Shown here piece by piece: positions 1-9,285 of a stretch of 64,000 nucleotides of DNA; positions within the stretch are counted from its first letter, which is position 1; the number at the start of each line of letters is the position of its first letter. The translations under genes were made by a program, and so were the position numbers. The DNA is taken from assembly GCA_037903475.1 (NCBI GenBank), contig JBAJFG010000560.1, positions 496,001 to 560,000 of the forward strand. Reading direction: 5' to 3'. The DNA comes from Ancylostoma caninum (taxonomy: Eukaryota; Nematoda; Chromadorea; Rhabditida; Ancylostomatidae). The notes beneath the pieces are model-generated. The model had not been told where the DNA came from and did not search any database. It saw only the letters and a list, made by a program, of their open reading frames with translations.

Positions 1-475
1 TAAGCTCGCCATCGTCGTTGTGCACCCCGTCCGAAGCCACCATGGCACCTGTAGCCATCTTTCGTCACTTCTACGTGGCCATTCAGGTCTCCTGCAATGA
101 TGATCGTGTCTTCCAGTGGTAATGCTGCGGTCTTCTCCTCGATCAGTGCAAAGAAATCATCCTTGACAAGATCTGTGCATCCAGTCTGCGGGGCATATGC
201 CGAGAAGAAGTGAATGCGCCGTTCTGGAGTGACGATAACAATCTTCATAAGACGGTCGTCAAAACGCTCTACGACTGCTATGGAATCCATGAACCTTTCA
301 GAGACGATGACGCCGACGGCGTTCCCTGTACCTGGACTGCCATTATAGACAATCTTGTAGCCGCATCTGATGTCCTTGGACTTCCCATCTTGTCTCCTGC
401 ATAGCGCACAAGTCGATTCGTCAGCGCTGTAGTGCTGCTGCTAGTCCATATGAGCGACCTGTCAACGTGCCAACG
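1..475 (-). pseudogene. RTE-type retrotransposon endonuclease domain, N-terminal fragment (broken)
   Basis: Read on the minus strand, this encodes the start of an exonuclease-endonuclease-phosphatase (APE-like) domain of an RTE non-LTR retrotransposon, the enzyme that nicks target DNA. Visible motifs in order are GTLTGRS (near 471-453), QETRW (near 400), YAPQTG and IIIAGDLNGHV. The last two carry metal-binding and catalytic residues of the family. The copy is dead: there is an in-frame TGA near 423-421, and one extra base in the GGG near 385 shifts the frame just after QETRW. The domain runs off the left edge of the window, so the RT lies outside. The family call is firm. The subfamily (RTE rather than another APE-type clade) rests on motif resemblance only. 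Confidence 0.8.
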
Positions 476-483
476 TTCAAATG

Positions 484-550
484 ATGTGCCGCACTTACAA
501 CACAACTATGGTAGCAGAGCTACCGTAGTTGTGTGGTAAGTGCGGCACAT
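484..550. repeat. Hairpin: 32-bp near-perfect inverted repeat with 3-nt loop
   Basis: The left arm 484-515 and right arm 519-550 pair with two mismatches. The arms begin and end in ATGTGCCGCACTTAC. It lies immediately beyond the 5' side of the RTE relic. It could be a tiny fold-back MITE or a structured 5' end; no target duplication is evident. Confidence 0.7.
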
Positions 551-1131
551 TACACAGAAGACTCTCGCTTCTCTCATTACAGGAGTTACTGTAGAAAATG
601 GATGCGACGAGCTTAGCATCCCGAATAACCTCACTCTGCAAGGTTTCAGTGCAGAAAAATTAAAATTTTGGGACTTAGATGTGGAATAGAACCGTGACAA
701 TTCCCGTGGTGCTTCCTCTGAGAAATTTGAAAGCGATTTGTTCATCCTTTGAGATACACAGATGCACATTAACATTACAACATATAATCAGTTAAATATT
801 ATAGTCCTTGTAGGCCATTTTACCTGTAGGAACTTGAAAACAAATCCGACTTGAAACTCCACTCAGTTCTCGGATTCATTACTGCATTATCGTCCGATTT
901 CTAGCAAAGTGCAAGCAAAATTAGTTGAAACTAATGATGAGTTTAGGAAATCGGGTGATGTTTCGTAATTTCGCGATCTTAATAAATCTAAGCTAAATCA
1001 CATGAAAGCCCCTATGCCTTTTTTATTAAACGATTTAATATGCAGAAAATTATACCCATATAGTCGCAATAATCGTCAGCCGACCATATGATACATTACT
1101 CTTAGCATGAGCGTTATCAAATAGAACATCA
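551..1131. other. Unassigned AT-rich spacer
   Basis: No protein domain, RNA gene or repeat was recognised. I looked here on the minus strand for the next exon of the receptor gene lying at 3966-5626 and found no convincing match to the expected region after loop A. Confidence 0.5.
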
Positions 1132-1164
1132 AGTCAGTTGGTAAACTTGTTAGCCGAAAACGAT

Positions 1165-1200
1165 GGCCAACGTTTCGGCGGCTTCGCCTTCTTCAGGGCC
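1165..1200 (-). ncRNA. Hammerhead ribozyme motif in left PLE-1 repeat
   Basis: On the minus strand the order is: stem I GGCC, core CTGAAGA (fits CUGANGA, 1196-1190), stem II GGCG-AAG-CCGCC, then GAA, palindromic ACGT (1173-1170), T and the second GGCC (1168-1165). All strictly conserved core positions fit. Stem III is only the self-complementary ACGU, so cleavage would be expected in a dimeric arrangement, as described for hammerheads of Penelope-like elements. Self-cleavage itself is inferred. Confidence 0.72.
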
Positions 1201-1558
1201 TGAAAGGATCAAACGATGTATGAGAGTAGCCGCACAAACGCCTCTTTAGTCAAACATTAGATCGAGGCCACACTCAAAAAACCAGCAAACCCCTTGGAAG
1301 TCGGAATCTCACCTCTGCAAGTCCACCGAACGCTGGTGTTGTCAGTGACGACCGAACGCGTTAGACTTGTCAGTAGAGTGAGACTTTCTGCCACAAGTCA
1401 TATCTCGGCTTAGATCTCACATAATTTGAGATATGGAAGGAGTTCATTGGTTATGGTGGGGCACTCCTCTTTGCGGTTCAATTTTGGATTTTTGGTGTGA
1501 ATTCAAAACGCTTCAAGAGTTTTGCGTGCGGAAATCTCAGTTTCGAATTCAAAGATTG

Positions 1559-3553
1559 GACAAGGCAAAACTGGATCGTACTGGGGTACCCACACAAGAA
1601 AACGGCTCCATACCTGTTCCACCTTTTCCCAGGACTTTTCATGAACGTGAAAGTCCCTGCGATGATGTTGACAGCCGATTTCGTTTGTTTGCAACTGACC
1701 TCTTCAGCACATTTAGTCGCTTTTGTAACGTAGGCTACCGCTCCAACCTCAGTGCCACACAAGAATGTGGGATGAGGGAAGTACGGGACCTGATAAAAAC
1801 GCAGTCGATAAGACTGTCGATAAGCGATAAAGGAGGAGAATTCGTGGTGATTCCGCAAGAACTAGATAGGGCGATAACTGAGCAACATCTAAAAGATGAA
1901 ACGTTATATCGTCCTTCCTCGCCACAAGAATTCCTTTCACAATCCCAAAAACTGAACAAAGAATGGGTCAAAATCGCAAAATCAGCCAACTTACGTTCAA
2001 CATTCATTGGCCATTTGAAGGTGGGAATGCCAGTCTGCCCCGTCCTCTATTTGCTTATCAAAACGAATAAAATATCTGCTGATGATTTGGCATCTACGGA
2101 TCCATCAGTATACAAGGTGCGACCAATCATTAGCTGCGTTGCCGGCCCTACCGATAGGATTTCATGGTTCTTGAACCTTATACTGGTGCAACTTCTAAAC
2201 TACGTTCCTGCCCACCTCAAAAACACCACCATGTTTCTAGATCATCTTCTTAATGCACGCTTTGACAACACATGTGTAATGGAATCTTTCGACGTTAATT
2301 CTCTCTACACCAATGTTTCGAATGATTCAGCCATGCAAGCGGTATTTGAGCTTCTCACTGAACATCACAGGAACATAAATATGCATGATTTATCCGTTGC
2401 AAATGTTATGGCACTACTAAGTGGGTGTCTCAGCTGCACAGTTTTCAGATGGTCTGGGAATTATTTTGCGCAATGTAGAGGTTTGGCGATGGGACAACGT
2501 CTTGCACCAGTACTTGCTATTGCATTCATGGCAAAAATAGAATCTCCTATCCTAGAGGCGCGTCCGCTTCTGTATTGTAGGTACATCGACGACTGTTTTA
2601 TTATCTGTTCCACTCAAAATGAAATGGACAGATTCTTCGAAATGATGAACCAACAATCAGAGCACATAAAGCTGACGAGGGAAACACCGACGCAGAGCTG
2701 GCTCCCATTTTTAAACGTGCAGATCAACATCTCCGGGCGTAACTTACGAACAAAGTGGTATCGAAAGCCAAGTAACAAGAACATCCTTGTACACTGTTTC
2801 TCTGCTCATCCTACGCAGACAAAGAAGGCCATCATTGGCAACATGTTCAAGACCGCAGCGGGAGTCTGTTCTGGGAGCGAAGAGAAACAAGAGTCACTTG
2901 GCTTAGCTACCGCTATTGCAATTTCTAACGGTTATGCTTCGGGAAGATCTCAAAGTTGGCGGCGAAGCAATCAAACGCGAAAGGGGCACAACAGTATTGA
3001 AAACAAAATCCAGTTTTGCATGCCGTTCATCTCCGATGATGTTAGCAGAGCCACGCGACTCTGTCTGAGGAGAGCAGAATTGGAAGATTTGGTCACGATC
3101 GTAGAAATACCACCAAGGAACCTGAAGCACCAATTAGTCCGGAACTGTATTTATGACTGTCTCTGCATAACACCTAACTGCGTAATTTGCCCGTTTGGCA
3201 GAGAAGGTGACTGCATGAGATCGTGTGTCATATACATGATCGAATGTAGGAAATGCGGTGACGAATACATTGGTGAAACTACACGGCCACTCTGTGTTCG
3301 AATCAAGGAACACCTTGAGGGGAAATCGAGTTCTCGTACATCTACTCCTCTAGGTTTTCATCGAATGCGAGTGCACGACCGTGTCGATTATGAAGTAGAA
3401 ACCACAATCCTTGAATTCGAAATTGAGATTTCCGCACGCAAAACTCTTGAAGCGTTTTGGATTCACACCAAAAATCCAAGAATGAACCGCAAAGAGGAGT
3501 GCCCCACCATAACCAATGAACTCCTTCCATATCTCAAATTATGTGATATCTAA
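1559..3553 (+). CDS. PLE reverse transcriptase with C-terminal GIY-YIG endonuclease (5'-truncated)
   Basis: An open frame runs from 1433 to the TAA at 3551-3553 (706 codons from the ATG at 1433). Residues 1 to about 42 are the antisense of the element's own 3' end and are not native protein, so true PLE coding starts after about 1559. RT motifs, numbered from 1433: a SDKGGEFVVI block near residue 130, an RPIISC..GPTDRISWFLN block, motif A FDVNSLYTNV (Asp287), motif B RGLAMGQ.LAP, and motif C YIDD (384-387). These are followed by a Cys-rich linker and GIY-YIG nuclease motifs IY (600-601) and EYIGET (612 onward), then R..EH. It would copy RNA into DNA and nick the target. No internal stop is visible from 1559, but the native N-terminus is missing, so autonomous activity is doubtful. 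It resembles the more divergent copy at 22419-24381. Confidence 0.88.
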   Translation, partial: DKAKLDRTGVPTQENGSIPVPPFPRTFHERESPCDDVDSRFRLFATDLFSTFSRFCNVGYRSNLSATQECGMREVRDLIKTQSIRLSISDKGGEFVVIPQELDRAITEQHLKDETLYRPSSPQEFLSQSQKLNKEWVKIAKSANLRSTFIGHLKVGMPVCPVLYLLIKTNKISADDLASTDPSVYKVRPIISCVAGPTDRISWFLNLILVQLLNYVPAHLKNTTMFLDHLLNARFDNTCVMESFDVNSLYTNVSNDSAMQAVFELLTEHHRNINMHDLSVANVMALLSGCLSCTVFRWSGNYFAQCRGLAMGQRLAPVLAIAFMAKIESPILEARPLLYCRYIDDCFIICSTQNEMDRFFEMMNQQSEHIKLTRETPTQSWLPFLNVQINISGRNLRTKWYRKPSNKNILVHCFSAHPTQTKKAIIGNMFKTAAGVCSGSEEKQESLGLATAIAISNGYASGRSQSWRRSNQTRKGHNSIENKIQFCMPFISDDVSRATRLCLRRAELEDLVTIVEIPPRNLKHQLVRNCIYDCLCITPNCVICPFGREGDCMRSCVIYMIECRKCGDEYIGETTRPLCVRIKEHLEGKSSSRTSTPLGFHRMRVHDRVDYEVETTILEFEIEISARKTLEAFWIHTKNPRMNRKEECPTITNELLPYLKLCDI

Positions 3554-3762
3554 GCCGAGATATGACTTGTGGCAGAAAGTCTCACTCTACTGACAAGTCT
3601 AACGCGTTCGGTCGTCACTGACAACACCAGCGTTCGGTGGACTTGCAGAGGTGAGATTCCGACTTCCAAGGGGTTTGCTGGTTTTTTGAGTATGGCCTCG
3701 ATCTAATGTTTGACTGAAGAGGCGTTTGTGCGGCTACTCTCATACATCGTTTGATCCTTTCA

Positions 3763-3798
3763 GGCCCTGAAGAAGGCGAAGCCGCCGGAACGTTGGCC
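3763..3798 (+). ncRNA. Hammerhead ribozyme motif in right PLE-1 repeat, core mutated
   Basis: This is the sense copy of the motif at 1165-1200: GGCC, CTGAAGA (3767-3773), stem II, then GGAAC where the left copy has GAAAC. The second base of the conserved GAA is changed to G at 3788, which should weaken or abolish cleavage. ACGT (3790-3793), T and GGCC (3795-3798) are kept. Confidence 0.68.
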
Positions 3799-3965
3799 AA
3801 TAAAAAGTATTACTAACCTCGTTTTCGGCTAACAAGTTTACCAACTGACTACTATGCCGAGGTTCAATGACGACCGGACTTGGGAACAGAGCATCAAGTG
3901 TTTTTCTACATTTTGTGAAAAATTCTTTGAACACATATTACATAGGAAGTGGAAGTGTCATGCAC

Positions 3966-5626
3966 CTGTTGTAAAGTAAAACATCTGGCCTCCAGATCTG
4001 ATTTTCGCCTCCAGCGAATCGCACGCTGGTAACGTTCTCATATTTCTGCGGATTCCATGAGAGTCGATAGTCCATCCATATCTGGGGCGTTTTATAATTT
4101 GCAGCATTTTCAGTGATGAATATCAACTCCACAACAAAAAACAAGCTCACAAATTTCAACCAAGCGTTGAGCTCCATAATTTGATTTTTGCCATCCTGAA
4201 ACATTACTGACAGCCGCATCGCAACTATGTATCAGGTTGGTGCGAAATTAATTGCAGTATTTGAGTATGCACAAATAAACTTTCCTCTCCTGTGGAATTT
4301 GAGCAATTCCAACCGAATTTGTGTAATCTTCTGGAAGCATTTTTCCTCCTCTTTCAAGAGCCGTTGGATATCTGGCTAGATCTTTCCAGTAGCTTTTTAT
4401 GGAGTTGCGAACAACCGATGAGCCGACGCGATTTTTGGGTGGTCGTGGTTAATGAATTCAAACTCAAATACTCTGAATTGGAGGTGTCCGGTAATCTTGC
4501 ATTTGTTTAGGTCTAGAGTCGCCTTCCCAATGGACAGTGAGCTAGAGGTTCGCGAAGTTTTCTGCCTTCGATTTCTGTGGGATGTCGCTTGATGATAAGG
4601 CGTTGAGGACAGCCGTGGAACCCAATCCGGATCTTACCAGTCGGACAACGAGAGCGAGGATGGATGCTCACTATACTACAAGTTCAAAACATCTGACCTG
4701 AATCAGCCGGGTAAGAAAGACGCGGACGTGAATACCACAGGATCTGACTGATGACCAGCGCCTCACCTAGCGTGACATCGCTTCTAAATCAGTTTCTCGT
4801 CCCAAAACAATTCATTTGTAGGCCATATAATTATCGTAAAGGAAGCTCGGTTTCTGTACTATAACAAGTGGTGCGGATGGATATGGACAGGGATGTTTTC
4901 CCACTTCTTAGTTTTCCTAAACAAAATTTTCGCTTTAGGTAGGTTGTGTCAGGAGTTTAGTAGTGCTGTAAAGACGTGACAGACTGCAGCCTTCTCAAAC
5001 CTAGTTAGGCATTGACAGCAGAGTCTAAATCCGAGTTAATCTCCAAAAATCTGCAGTAGTTATGGTAGGCAGTGATGAACAGAATGAAGTTTTCCACTGC
5101 TCCAAGGTGGCGCTATGCCTCTCGCTCAAAAATTCACCCGGCAAAAATTGGCGCTGTGAGGGATTAAGGGACATCGAGATTCGTATTCATCCTCCTCGAT
5201 CGTCAGACCTTTCCCTTACTGAATATCACTTTTTCAAAGTCTCAGATGCAAACCTGCGAGAGCAGCAGATTGCTGACCTGGAGCATGCTGAAATCGCTCT
5301 CCAAAAGTTTGTGAATTGCCGCTCTATCTGTTTTTGTTGTGAAGGCATGGAATAGGAACTAAATTGTTAGGAAGGATCTGCCGAATTGAATGGATGCTAA
5401 ATTGATTGGCGAAGTTATGTTTGAGCTGAGTTATAACACATTGAACTGAAGTGTTGGTTTCGACAATTAATTTCGCACCAACCTGATATATCGTTCAGCG
5501 ACATCGGTACTTTCAAAACTTACCAGACCAACGATTTGTTGGAGGAACACCTTCATCTCCACCTTCAAACTCTCCTTGGGATTCTTCACAGGTCGAACGA
5601 GCTTGTTGTAATTAGTGAGCAAGTCT
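3966..5626 (-). CDS. Nicotinic acetylcholine receptor-type Cys-loop channel subunit, three exons of the extracellular domain (partial)
   Basis: Three minus-strand exons join in frame. Exon 1, 5626-5524, follows acceptor TTTCCAG, encodes RDLLTNYNKLVRPV...QQIVGL and ends at donor GTAAGT. Exon 2, 4195-4151, follows acceptor TGTTTCAG, encodes DGKNQIMELNAWLKF and ends at GTGAGC. Exon 3, 4081-3966, follows CCCCAG, encodes IWMDYRLSW...IWRPDVLLYN and ends inside a Ser/Arg codon at donor GTGCAT. The joined order is that of the ligand-binding domain of a pentameric acetylcholine-gated channel, including the loop D tryptophan region (W.DY.L.W) and the loop A WRPD...YN. Intron 2 (4150-4082) is 69 nt. Intron 1 (5523-4196) is 1328 nt, of which 1257 nt is a mariner plus its TA duplication. 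The signal peptide, the Cys-loop and the membrane segments were not found. It may be an intact gene continuing beyond the PLE or a truncated one. Which subunit it is cannot be told. Confidence 0.85.
4232..5486. mobile_element. mariner element inside a receptor intron (decayed)
   Basis: Perfect 23-bp terminal inverted repeats at 4232-4254 and 5464-5486, starting TCAGGTTGGTGCGAAATTAA, are flanked by TA at 4230-4231 and 5487-5488. The length of 1255 bp is typical of mariner. Plus-strand coding remnants include a DDQRLT-like segment near 4750 and a C-terminal piece at 5190-5330 (HPPRSSDLSLTEYHFF), where the usual SPDLAPSD.H is degraded. The same relic family lies at 10230-10935. It sits in the intron between receptor exons 5524-5626 and 4151-4195. 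Confidence 0.85.
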
Positions 5627-6743
5627 CTGGAAAGGTTGCCTTGATAATACAGCTAACCCAGTACGCTGCAGTAGATACAATATCTGTTCAAAAAGCGAAC
5701 CTATAAAGTTGATTTTCCGCCCTACTTGAGTATCCATAATTTATGATGCTGAGGACATGAAAAAGAGTACAAATACGCATCGATGTCTGCGCAAGAATAA
5801 CGCAGCGGAGCACTTGAACTTGTTTGTTCAAGGAACTGATTGCTTAATGAAATTCAGCGAGCGAAAATGATATGATACCACGAAATATGAGGATGGAAGG
5901 TTGGGGGAGGGTTTTTCCTCAGTTCTCCTTTGTGTCGAAAATCGTGCTACTCTCCCGCTGATGGTTGAACCGTCAGGAAAATCACCAGAGTATTGTTACA
6001 TTCGCGTAGGGAACTTGCCATAACTTACTCGTTTGGATAGCACATTAATTTTACAACTTCGATGTTTCGTCGATATCCGCAGGAAATTTTTGTTGTGATC
6101 TTAGATGAATCTTCATCCTCTGTTATGATACCTTCACGGACCATGTGAGATCCGAATCATAACAGAACCCATCCTGCGTTATCGTCTCACGACTGCCAAG
6201 CCAGGCCACACCATTTGGAAACCGACTACAAAGAACTATTATCAGTTAAATCCTTCTTTTAATTTGAACCGCATCTGTAAACTGAATCTGCAAAGGTTAA
6301 TACGTGGAATTGTTAAAAACTATTCGTAATTCGGCCAGTGCATTTAGGCTAAGTGTGTTTTGTAGCGCTTTACCCGTGTTCATAAATGTTCTCGGTAAGG
6401 TTCTGAGCTTTCCACTCACTGAGAGTAGACGAGTTTCTTGATGAAAATGTGGTGTGTTTTGTTTTCTTTACCATCCCCCCAACATCGCTGAATGAGGCAG
6501 TCTCTCCAATATTTTTACCTCGATCACTCTTCCACTTCAAAAGAGTTGGTGAGTCGCAACTCTCCCGGTTACGCTCATTAATACGGATCCGTTAAAAACT
6601 TAAATTCCGCAAAGTAAAGTATCCTCTTTTACAGGGTTTGATGAAACATGTTCTGGAAATATCCTGAGCGAATAATCCTTGTCACCTTTCTAATAATGTC
6701 ACTTTCCTGTTTTTCCTGAAAGAGACTTCAAATGTATTGACTC
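5627..6743. other. Unassigned spacer upstream of the receptor exons
   Basis: No further receptor exon, signal peptide or repeat could be recognised with confidence. Because the receptor lies on the minus strand, its 5' exons and promoter should lie in this direction, possibly beyond the repeats that follow. Confidence 0.4.
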
Positions 6744-7033
6744 ATTTTTATTATTTTTGTTCTCCGCCGGATCATCGGAGCGGCGGAAACCCCTTTTTTG
6801 CCACCGCTCTCCCTCTCGTCCCCTTTCTAGGTCAGCCACTGCAAGGTGGTCAGCAGAGGTTGGAGATTGCTAAGTTAGTTTTCATTCCTGAGTCTGACTA
6901 AACTTAGCAATCTCCAACCTCTGCTGACCACCTTGCAGTGGCTGACCTAGAAAGGGGACGAGAGGGAGAGCGGTGGCAAAAAAGGGGTTTCCGCCGCTCC
7001 GATGATCCGGCGGAGAACAAAAATAATAAAAAT
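6744..7033. repeat. Perfect palindrome, two 133-bp arms and a 24-nt loop
   Basis: Arms 6744-6876 and 6901-7033 are exact reverse complements around loop 6877-6900. The outer part of each arm resembles the end of the hAT-type MITE at 7549 (CAGTGGC.GAC..AGAAAG, then AAAAAAGGGG, CCGCCG and an AT-rich tail). The structure is therefore two MITE ends facing away from each other plus a duplicated piece of flank. Zero divergence between the arms suggests a very recent inverted duplication or a chimera made in library preparation or assembly. Confidence 0.9.
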
Positions 7034-7548
7034 ATTTATTTGAATATTAAGTTATTAATAATGAATATTTGAAGGGTAATAATAGAATTAAGATTGAATA
7101 CATATATATATATATTTTTACATATACAAATTTTTTATCTATTTTATGAAGCAAGTTCGAAAACTCGGCGACTCTCATGAATTCAGGAGTCTCAAACTAC
7201 GAATACCCGAGATATCTCAGCAGAAGTTCAGTGATTTGTTAGTTTCTGTCTTTCTTGAGCAGCAGGCATAGCTTCAGAAATCCGGCACATCTCATTTTGA
7301 CAAAGTGCGCATTCCCAACTTACCACTGTGCCGAGTGGTTTTTCATAAGGAAAGTGCATGATAGCCCTGAAGATCAAAACGAGACATCTGTGTTTGAAAA
7401 TGTCGCCTAAAATAGTACTAATGTTTTATATCGTTTCGCCTAAAGGTTCTTTGAAGCTCACAAGGGAAGTGCAAGGGGAAAGACTCGAAGATCGGAATGA
7501 AACCTATTCGGCTTGAATCTTTCCAGGAGAAGGTGTTTCAATATATAG

Positions 7549-7769
7549 CAGTGGCGGACGCAGAAAGTAGGCGGAAGGGGGGGGGGGGGGGGCGTGGGAA
7601 AAAAGTGGGGTCTACGCCGTTTTGGGGACCCAGACGGAAAGTAAAATTAATAAAAATATTAATTATAACCATGAATAATTAATAAAATTATATTAAAAAT
7701 AATATTAAAAATAAGCAAGTAAAAATTAACCAATGCAAGAGGACGCCCCCCCCCCTGTGTCTGCCACTG
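7549..7769. mobile_element. hAT-type MITE, copy 1 (221 bp)
   Basis: Terminal inverted repeats CAGTGGCGGACGCAG and CTGTGTCTGCCACTG are flanked by a perfect 8-bp target duplication, ATATATAG (7541-7548 and 7770-7777). An 8-bp duplication and CAGTGGCGGA-type ends are hallmarks of hAT elements. The interior has a G-run, a CCGTTTTGGGGACCCAGACGG segment and an AT-rich core, with no coding capacity. Related copies are at 38933-39198 and 45966-48082. Confidence 0.88.
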
Positions 7770-7940
7770 ATATATAGTGGTGGCCACATATTCAGCACAC
7801 CCACGATTACAGAATTTTCTGCATATCTCAGCCATAGGATGAGCGATCAAAACCAAGCATGAGTTTAAGTATGTGTTGGGGCTGTATCAGGGCTTCCTTC
7901 ATATTGCTCACAACGGCACAGAATCAGTTGAAACTGAATT

Positions 7941-8226
7941 AGCACTGCCGCTATAGTCCTCGAGGACTGTAGCACTCTGCGTCGCCGTCGCCGGCGGCCG
8001 CCGAAGTTGGCGACTGGCGATCGGCAACATCGGCGGCCGCTGATAATAGCGACTGCGGCGTCGGTGCCTATCGATTGGTCGCCAACATTGGCGATCGGCG
8101 GCCGCCAATGTTGGCGACTGCGGCTTCAATGCAAATCGATTGTAAGCAGTCGCCACCGTTGGCGGCCGCCGTCGCCGGCGACGGCGACGCAAGGTGGAAT
8201 ACTCCTGGAGGAGTATAGCGGCTACC
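7941..8226. repeat. GC-rich fold-back element (CGCCGTCGCCGGCGGCCGCC family)
   Basis: Inverted ends (GCCGCTATA...GCGTCGCCGTCGCC on the left, reversed at 8164-8226) enclose repeated GCCAACATTGGCGATCGGC palindromes. A related, degraded copy lies at 30292-30506. The GC content is far above the surroundings. Long open frames rich in Arg and Ala here are compositional artefacts. Confidence 0.75.
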
Positions 8227-8787
8227 TAAAAAAATCAAATTTCTATCTACTCGGTTTTCTCAAAATAGGTTGAAAAGTCTTGTTTCTACCCATGAAAAGA
8301 AATGAAGTGGTGATTTAGATTGAGCACTCTTCTCCTCAACATTCTGTTAGGAAAGCTATTCCCGCGTTCTCGGTACCAGTTGGAGCTAGCGGCAGAAACA
8401 AACCGTCAAATTTGTCAAAAATTTCATTTTATTGAATATCGAGAATAATACGTCGGAATTTTCCTGTGATTACCTGGATGACTGTTAACAGCACGAATCG
8501 GAGAAAAATCCACAGCCGAAGTGCTTGCTTTCTGCTTGTACTCAGATAACTGGATAAGGCAAACGCAGCAGAACCTGCCAAGCCACACCCCCAAAAAAAT
8601 GGAAGGCAGACATTGCTGCAAGAGGAAAAACTACTGCATTCCGACTGCAAAGAGCTGCAAACCCCGTGTTGAGGGGGTTAGCTGCTGCCCGATTGACTGT
8701 AGTGTCGTTTAACCTGCGTTCTGCCCCTAATCTACTGCGTTCTACCTGCTCCTTGCCACGTAGAGACCCGCCCCCTTAGTAGTGTCT
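8227..8787. other. Unassigned spacer
   Basis: Short open frames exist on both strands at 8424-8712, one of them Cys-rich (several CC pairs) and one hydrophobic on the opposite strand. No splice signals or family resemblance support either, so no gene is called. Confidence 0.35.
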
Positions 8788-9236
8788 CCGCATCGTCGGA
8801 GGCGAAGCGAGCTCTGCAAGACTCGTCAGGCCGGCTGAGACCCGGGTAAAACCGTGGCCCAGGGCAATAATCGGTCAGACTAGATCAGTGCGGTGCGGGT
8901 GCGGCGCGGATCTGGAGGTCCGCCGCGGGAGCGCTGCGTCCACCGAGCGCTGCCGCGGCAGGCGCGTACGCTATCGGGACTATTTTTTGATGGGCTTGGG
9001 TAGGCATCCACTTACCCAAGTCTACGATAGGAAACCCAAGTCTACAATACGAATGCAGCCCTGCGCCCAGATTGAGCTGCGATCCTAGATTTGAGACATG
9101 CAAACCACTTCATCGCCCCCGAAACACAGCCTTCCCGGAGCGAACGCAGCTCGTGGGGCAAAATAAGCTTTCACGTCGCGGTGTAACTGCTGTCCAAACG
9201 TGTTCTGCCTGTTCGCCGTCCCGGAATCTCTGAGTA
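8788..9236 (+). repeat. Dispersed repeat family A, copy 1
   Basis: Shares long near-identical blocks with 48700-49027: ccgggtaaaaccgtggccca, ttgagctgcgat, cacagccttc, and gtaactgctgt...cggaatctctgag. Copy 1 has an extra GC-rich block at 8885-8970. The stretch TGGCTGAGG in copy 2 weakly resembles a pol III box A, so a tRNA-derived SINE is possible. No convincing box B or 3' tail is seen. Confidence 0.7.
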
Positions 9237-9285
9237 GTCACTGTGAGTCCTTTTTTCCCCAATTTTTGAGCCATGTTAACGATTC

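Larger units (their letters stand above)
1132..3850 (+). mobile_element. Penelope-like element PLE-1 with inverted terminal repeats
   Basis: A 2.7-kb element whose ends are long inverted repeats: left 1132-1558 and right 3405-3850. They differ by scattered substitutions and a roughly 20-nt insertion in the right copy near 3799-3818. The right repeat is the natural 3' end of the element (the end of the GIY-YIG coding region plus a 3' UTR). The left repeat is the same segment in reverse orientation. Inverted or tandem terminal repeats of this kind are known for Penelope-like retroelements. Each repeat carries a hammerhead ribozyme motif. The element lies about 115 bp past the donor of the last visible receptor exon (3966), so it probably sits in the following intron or cuts the gene. 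Confidence 0.88.

Noticed and set aside
1081..1131. Possible next receptor exon reading FDNAHAKSNVSYGRL on the minus strand
   Set aside because: Only a faint resemblance to the region after loop A, no acceptor in the right phase, and a stop soon after.
7908..8273. Arg-rich and Ala-rich open frames on both strands
   Set aside because: Compositional artefacts of the GC-rich fold-back element.
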